Position numbers and translations under genes: made by a program
Assembly: GCF_000332515.2 (NCBI RefSeq)
Contig: NZ_AOGZ02000008.1
Coordinates: 124,001-188,000, forward strand
DNA from: Leptospira wolbachii serovar Codice str. CDC
Lineage (GTDB): Bacteria; Spirochaetota; Leptospiria; Leptospirales; Leptospiraceae
Direction of reading: 5' to 3'
DNA: 64,000 nt
Notes under the pieces: generated by a model
What the model was told of the DNA's origin: nothing
Database searches by the model: none
The model's input: the letters and a program-made list of their open reading frames with translations, nothing else
In this document: positions 61,064 through 64,000 of the stretch, piece after piece
How the letters are laid out: each line of letters opens with the position of its first letter
Numbering within the stretch: the stretch's first letter is position 1

Positions 61064-62342
61064 TATTTCTGTATTAGCCTGGTCCATCCGTAATAATAAG
61101 GCTAAAACGGGAATTTATCGGGTAATTGAAAATCTGCTAAAGCAGTTTGTTCATGATCCGGAAATTGACCTCTATTTGTCGTCAGTTCATGGAAATATTT
61201 GTGACTTTTATAAATATTTAGAGATCCATAATATACAAATTGACTCAGGTCATTTGCTCGTTCCACAATCTTATTCAAAATGGAGAGATCGACTTTTTTT
61301 ATTCTATCTCTGGATCTTAGATTTTTTTGATTTTAAAAGTAATCTTTTTTACAGGAATCTACTTCTTGGGGCAATTAAGTTGGTAATAGACCCACTATTT
61401 GTTCTTTTAGGATTGGGAAATTATATAAATCCAATCCGTAATGTTTATCTAACGAATGATTTCATATTTCATAGTCCTTTTTTGCCCTTTCCTGATTTTA
61501 TAAAAGAAACAAAAGTTAAGAAAGTTATCACTATCTATGATTTGATCGCCGTATTATATCCAGAATTTTTTGAAGGAAATCAGGATAAGGTTGTTTGGAA
61601 GATTATTAGAAACATTGACTCTGAAACATCTATAGTTACAATTTCGGAACATAGTAAAAACGACATAGTTGGATATATTCCTTTTTTTGACCAAACTAAG
61701 ATTTCTGTTATCCCATTGGCTGCGGAAGAGATATTTTACGAAATCAAAGGAAACGAATTGATTGATGAGATAATTTCTCAATTCGGTTTAGAAACAAAAA
61801 AATACATTCTTACTGTTTCTACTCTCGAACCTAGAAAAAATCTAAAATCTTCTTTGCGGGCATTTTTGCGTTTAGCAGAGAGTGGGTTAGATGCAGACAT
61901 AAAATTTGTTGTCTTGGGTGGGAAAGGGTGGGGTGCGGGGCTCGTCGATTTAGAAGCTGAATTTCCTAACGTTTATCAAAATCGTGTCCTATTTTTAGGA
62001 TTTATTCCCGATGAAAAGATGGCCTATATTTATTCAGGTGCTTTATTTTTTGTTTACCTCTCTTTATATGAAGGATTTGGGTTACCGCCTTTAGAGGCTA
62101 TGAAATGTGGAATTCCTGTATTAGTATCTAATACATCATCGTTACCTGAAGTAATCGGTAATGCCGGTATATCGGTGAACCCGAAGGTTGAATTGGAAAT
62201 CATTAAAGGAATGAAGAGTCTTATCGAGGATCCAAATTTGCGAATTAAACTTTCGGAGCTTTCTACGCAGCAGGCTGCGCTGTTTAGCTGGGATAAATCA
62301 GCATATAAACTAAAAAAGGTTTATCGAAATATTTCTAAATGA
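61047..62342 (+). CDS. family 4 glycosyltransferase
   Basis: 431 residues from TTG 61047. The opening is KLIFDISVLAWSIRNNKAKTGIYRVIENL. The GT4 half has YILTVSTLEPRKNLKSSLRAF, VVLGGKGWG and FFVYLSLYEGFGLPPLEAMKCGIPVLVSNTSSLPEVI, including the E-x7-E motif. It resembles mannosyl/rhamnosyl transferases of O-antigen clusters. It overlaps the small gene upstream by 17 bases and the next GT4 by 4 bases. A hydrophobic region near residue 100-130 may mediate membrane contact. Confidence 0.83.
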   Translation: MKLIFDISVLAWSIRNNKAKTGIYRVIENLLKQFVHDPEIDLYLSSVHGNICDFYKYLEIHNIQIDSGHLLVPQSYSKWRDRLFLFYLWILDFFDFKSNLFYRNLLLGAIKLVIDPLFVLLGLGNYINPIRNVYLTNDFIFHSPFLPFPDFIKETKVKKVITIYDLIAVLYPEFFEGNQDKVVWKIIRNIDSETSIVTISEHSKNDIVGYIPFFDQTKISVIPLAAEEIFYEIKGNELIDEIISQFGLETKKYILTVSTLEPRKNLKSSLRAFLRLAESGLDADIKFVVLGGKGWGAGLVDLEAEFPNVYQNRVLFLGFIPDEKMAYIYSGALFFVYLSLYEGFGLPPLEAMKCGIPVLVSNTSSLPEVIGNAGISVNPKVELEIIKGMKSLIEDPNLRIKLSELSTQQAALFSWDKSAYKLKKVYRNISK

Positions 62343-63544
62343 AAATTCTTTTTGACCATCAAATCTTTTTCCAGAATCAATACGGTGGCATCTCAAAGAT
62401 TTTTTTGGAAATATTTAAACGACTAGATGATAAAAAAATCGAATATTCATGTTCTGTTGATTTGTCTGGTTATACGGAAGGAATCATTTTTGAAAAATAT
62501 ACAAAAAAACTAATCAATCGAGTAAGTTTTTTTTCTCTATACACGGCTTATAAAGTAGGAATTGTTTTATTGCAAAAACTTAAATTTCCCATTCCTGATT
62601 TTATCCTTAGTAAAGATAGCGGAGTCAAAAGATTAAGCCTTTCTAAACAGATCATGTGTTTGAATGAAGAGGTGAACGATGCCATTTTAAAAGATGAATA
62701 TACTGTATTTCATCCTACTTATTATCATCGTTACTTTTTGCCCTTACTAAAAAAAAGTAATACCAAAATGGTTTTGACAATTCATGACTGTGTTCATGAA
62801 ATATTTCCGGAATTCTATGGCTCTAACAATTTTATACTCAGAAATAGAGAAATTCTAAGTGTTGCAGCTGATAAGATAGTCTGTGTATCGCATTCTACTA
62901 AGGCTGATTTTCTTCGATTATATAGTCACATTCCGGAGGAAAAAGTTTCTGTTATCTATAATGCAGGCGATTTATCGAAAGAACCTATTCTAAATCCTTC
63001 TCCCTTTGATAAGGAATACCTTCTGTTTGTAGGTAATCGGGGAGAGTATAAAAATTTTAATTTTCTGCTGAAAGCCTTTAGTTTAATACCAAAGGAAAAA
63101 AATCTCTATTTAGTTTGTGCCGGCGGTAAAAAGTTTAGCCCGCACGAACAATATGAAATAAATAACATGAACTTAGAAAAACAGGTAGTTCATGTTTCTT
63201 TTTCATCGGAAACAACGCTTGCGAATTTATATAGAAATGCAAAATTGTTCATTTATCCTTCGCTATACGAAGGTTTCGGCATTCCGATATTGGAAGCGAT
63301 GTCTGTTGGTTGTCCTGTTTTTTGTAGTCAAATTAATGTATTTAAAGAAGTCGCAGGTGACGCTGCTGAATTTTTTGACCCCCTGAACCCTTCTGCACTT
63401 AGTGATTTATTAGTAGAGAGCCTAGACTCTATCGAAAAACTGAATTCCTTACGCGTTAAAGGATTTACTCGGGTTCAAAATTATTCTTGGGAAAAATGTG
63501 CTGACTCATATTTAAAAATTTATAAAGAATTAAGTAAGGTTTAA
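62339..63544 (+). CDS. family 4 glycosyltransferase, paralogue of the one at 54392
   Basis: 401 residues. KILFDHQIFFQNQYGGISKIFLEIF and FHPTYYHRYFLPLL parallel KVLFDHQIFALQSYGGISRYFFEL and FHPTYYDPYFIDHL of the transferase at 54392. The GT4 core is LFVGNRGEYKNFNFLL and IYPSLYEGFGIPILEAMSVGCPVFC. The two are probable duplicates within the cluster and may add similar sugars at different positions. ATG overlaps the upstream stop (ATGA). Confidence 0.84.
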   Translation: MKILFDHQIFFQNQYGGISKIFLEIFKRLDDKKIEYSCSVDLSGYTEGIIFEKYTKKLINRVSFFSLYTAYKVGIVLLQKLKFPIPDFILSKDSGVKRLSLSKQIMCLNEEVNDAILKDEYTVFHPTYYHRYFLPLLKKSNTKMVLTIHDCVHEIFPEFYGSNNFILRNREILSVAADKIVCVSHSTKADFLRLYSHIPEEKVSVIYNAGDLSKEPILNPSPFDKEYLLFVGNRGEYKNFNFLLKAFSLIPKEKNLYLVCAGGKKFSPHEQYEINNMNLEKQVVHVSFSSETTLANLYRNAKLFIYPSLYEGFGIPILEAMSVGCPVFCSQINVFKEVAGDAAEFFDPLNPSALSDLLVESLDSIEKLNSLRVKGFTRVQNYSWEKCADSYLKIYKELSKV

Positions 63545-64000
63545 TTGAATACCAATCCGTTAGTTACAATAATAACAGTTGTTCGTAATGCAGAGAAGAC
63601 GATTCAAAGGACATTAGCTTCCGCATTAAATCAAAAGCATGTAAATATGGAAGTTATTGTTTGGGATGGACTTAGTTCTGATAACACTCTGAACGAAATT
63701 GCAAAATACAAAGGTCAGTTTAAATTAATTTCGGCGAAAGACTCAGGTGTTTATGATGCTATGAACCAGGCATTAAAAATGGCCAGCGGTGAATGGATCC
63801 TTTTCTTGAATGCAGATGATTATTTTTGTTCTGAGAATTCTTTACATTCACTTTTAGAAGCGATTGAAACATCGGATGTGGATTATGTTTGCGGATATGC
63901 AAAGATGTTATTCGGTTTGAGAAACTGGGAGCCCAAAACTTTAACTGATGTTGATTATTTTTTGGGTAATCCGGCAAATCATCAATCCTATTTATGCAAA
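63545..64000 (+). CDS. family 2 glycosyltransferase, 3' end beyond window
   Basis: Open to the window edge, 152 codons visible from TTG 63545, which directly follows the upstream stop. It reads LVTIITVVRNAEKTIQRTLASAL, WDGLSSDNTL and DSGVYDAMNQALKMASGEW, then the metal site LFLNADDYF near residue 88. This is the WcaE/WbbK-like GT2 group. It continues the run of glycosyltransferases, so the locus extends beyond this window. Confidence 0.8.
   Translation, partial: MNTNPLVTIITVVRNAEKTIQRTLASALNQKHVNMEVIVWDGLSSDNTLNEIAKYKGQFKLISAKDSGVYDAMNQALKMASGEWILFLNADDYFCSENSLHSLLEAIETSDVDYVCGYAKMLFGLRNWEPKTLTDVDYFLGNPANHQSYLCK

Noticed and set aside
1..64000. Insertion sequences, CRISPR arrays, tRNA or rRNA genes
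   Set aside because: No transposase motifs, direct-repeat arrays or structural RNA signatures were seen on either strand.

Overview
The window looks like a chromosomal segment of a Leptospira species, possibly from the saprophytic clade; the genus is fairly safe, the clade is a guess. The grounds are: an AT-rich genome with many TTG start codons; an EPS-type MarR regulator at the head of the locus; a protein that I recognise as the LIC12162-type leptospiral O-antigen transferase family; and one very long co-directional block of surface-polysaccharide genes of the kind seen at the leptospiral rfb (O-antigen) locus. No rRNA, tRNA, CRISPR array, insertion sequence or phage gene was seen.

Layout. 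1-4 kb is ordinary flanking chromosome: the end of a 2,4-dienoyl-CoA reductase (fadH-like), a TrmH/SpoU rRNA methyltransferase, then on the minus strand a small lipoprotein and a PlsC-like acyltransferase. The divergent gap before 4060 holds a perfect 6-5-6 palindrome next to the EPS-type MarR gene. From 4.4 kb to the right edge every gene is on the plus strand, mostly with overlaps or very short gaps. 4.4-9.1 kb: GDP-fucose synthase-like protein, 2-hydroxyacid dehydrogenase, PglK/MsbA-like ABC exporter and a DUF115-like protein. 9.1-22.8 kb: a pseudaminic-acid-type nonulosonate cluster (pseC, pseF, pseG, pseH, pseI) interrupted by two complete amidation modules, each an N-acetyl-sugar amidotransferase plus HisH-like and HisF-like subunits, with a third amidotransferase paralogue between them. 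22.8-31.4 kb: an unusual cassette (6-phosphogluconolactonase-like protein, SDR, FkbM methyltransferase with a G9 tract, HAD phosphatase, cytidylyltransferase, radical SAM/SPASM enzyme, HisC-like PLP enzyme, SAM methyltransferase, large transferase) whose product I cannot name. 31.4-42.7 kb: CDP-hexose genes (rfbG and rfbF, two 3,5-epimerase-like proteins, two SDRs with damaged active sites, a C-methyltransferase), glycosyltransferases and fnlA/capE. 42.7-51.7 kb: a GT-C-like membrane protein, an OafA-type O-acyltransferase, fnlB/fnlC, a WbuB-like FucNAc transferase and the initiating polyprenyl-phosphate sugar transferase. 51.7-64 kb: Wzy-like polymerase, Wzx flippase and a run of GT2/GT4 glycosyltransferases, a GtrB-like/GT-C-like pair and a methyltransferase; the last glycosyltransferase runs off the edge.

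How it fits together. The genes predict a Wzx/Wzy-type O-antigen. An initiating transferase loads a sugar onto undecaprenyl phosphate. UDP-L-FucNAc (fnlABC), CMP-pseudaminic acid with amidino-type substituents, a CDP-4-keto-6-deoxyglucose-derived branched sugar and possibly a fucose-type sugar are made and transferred. The unit is decorated by O-acetyl, methyl and GtrB/GT-C-delivered groups, flipped, and polymerised. No rmlABCD set, gmd or dedicated pseB was found; fnlA could supply the pseB product because both enzymes make the same first 4-keto intermediate.

All calls rest on reading the translations and motifs; no database search was run. Several start codons were moved from the longest open frame, and the reason is given in each entry.
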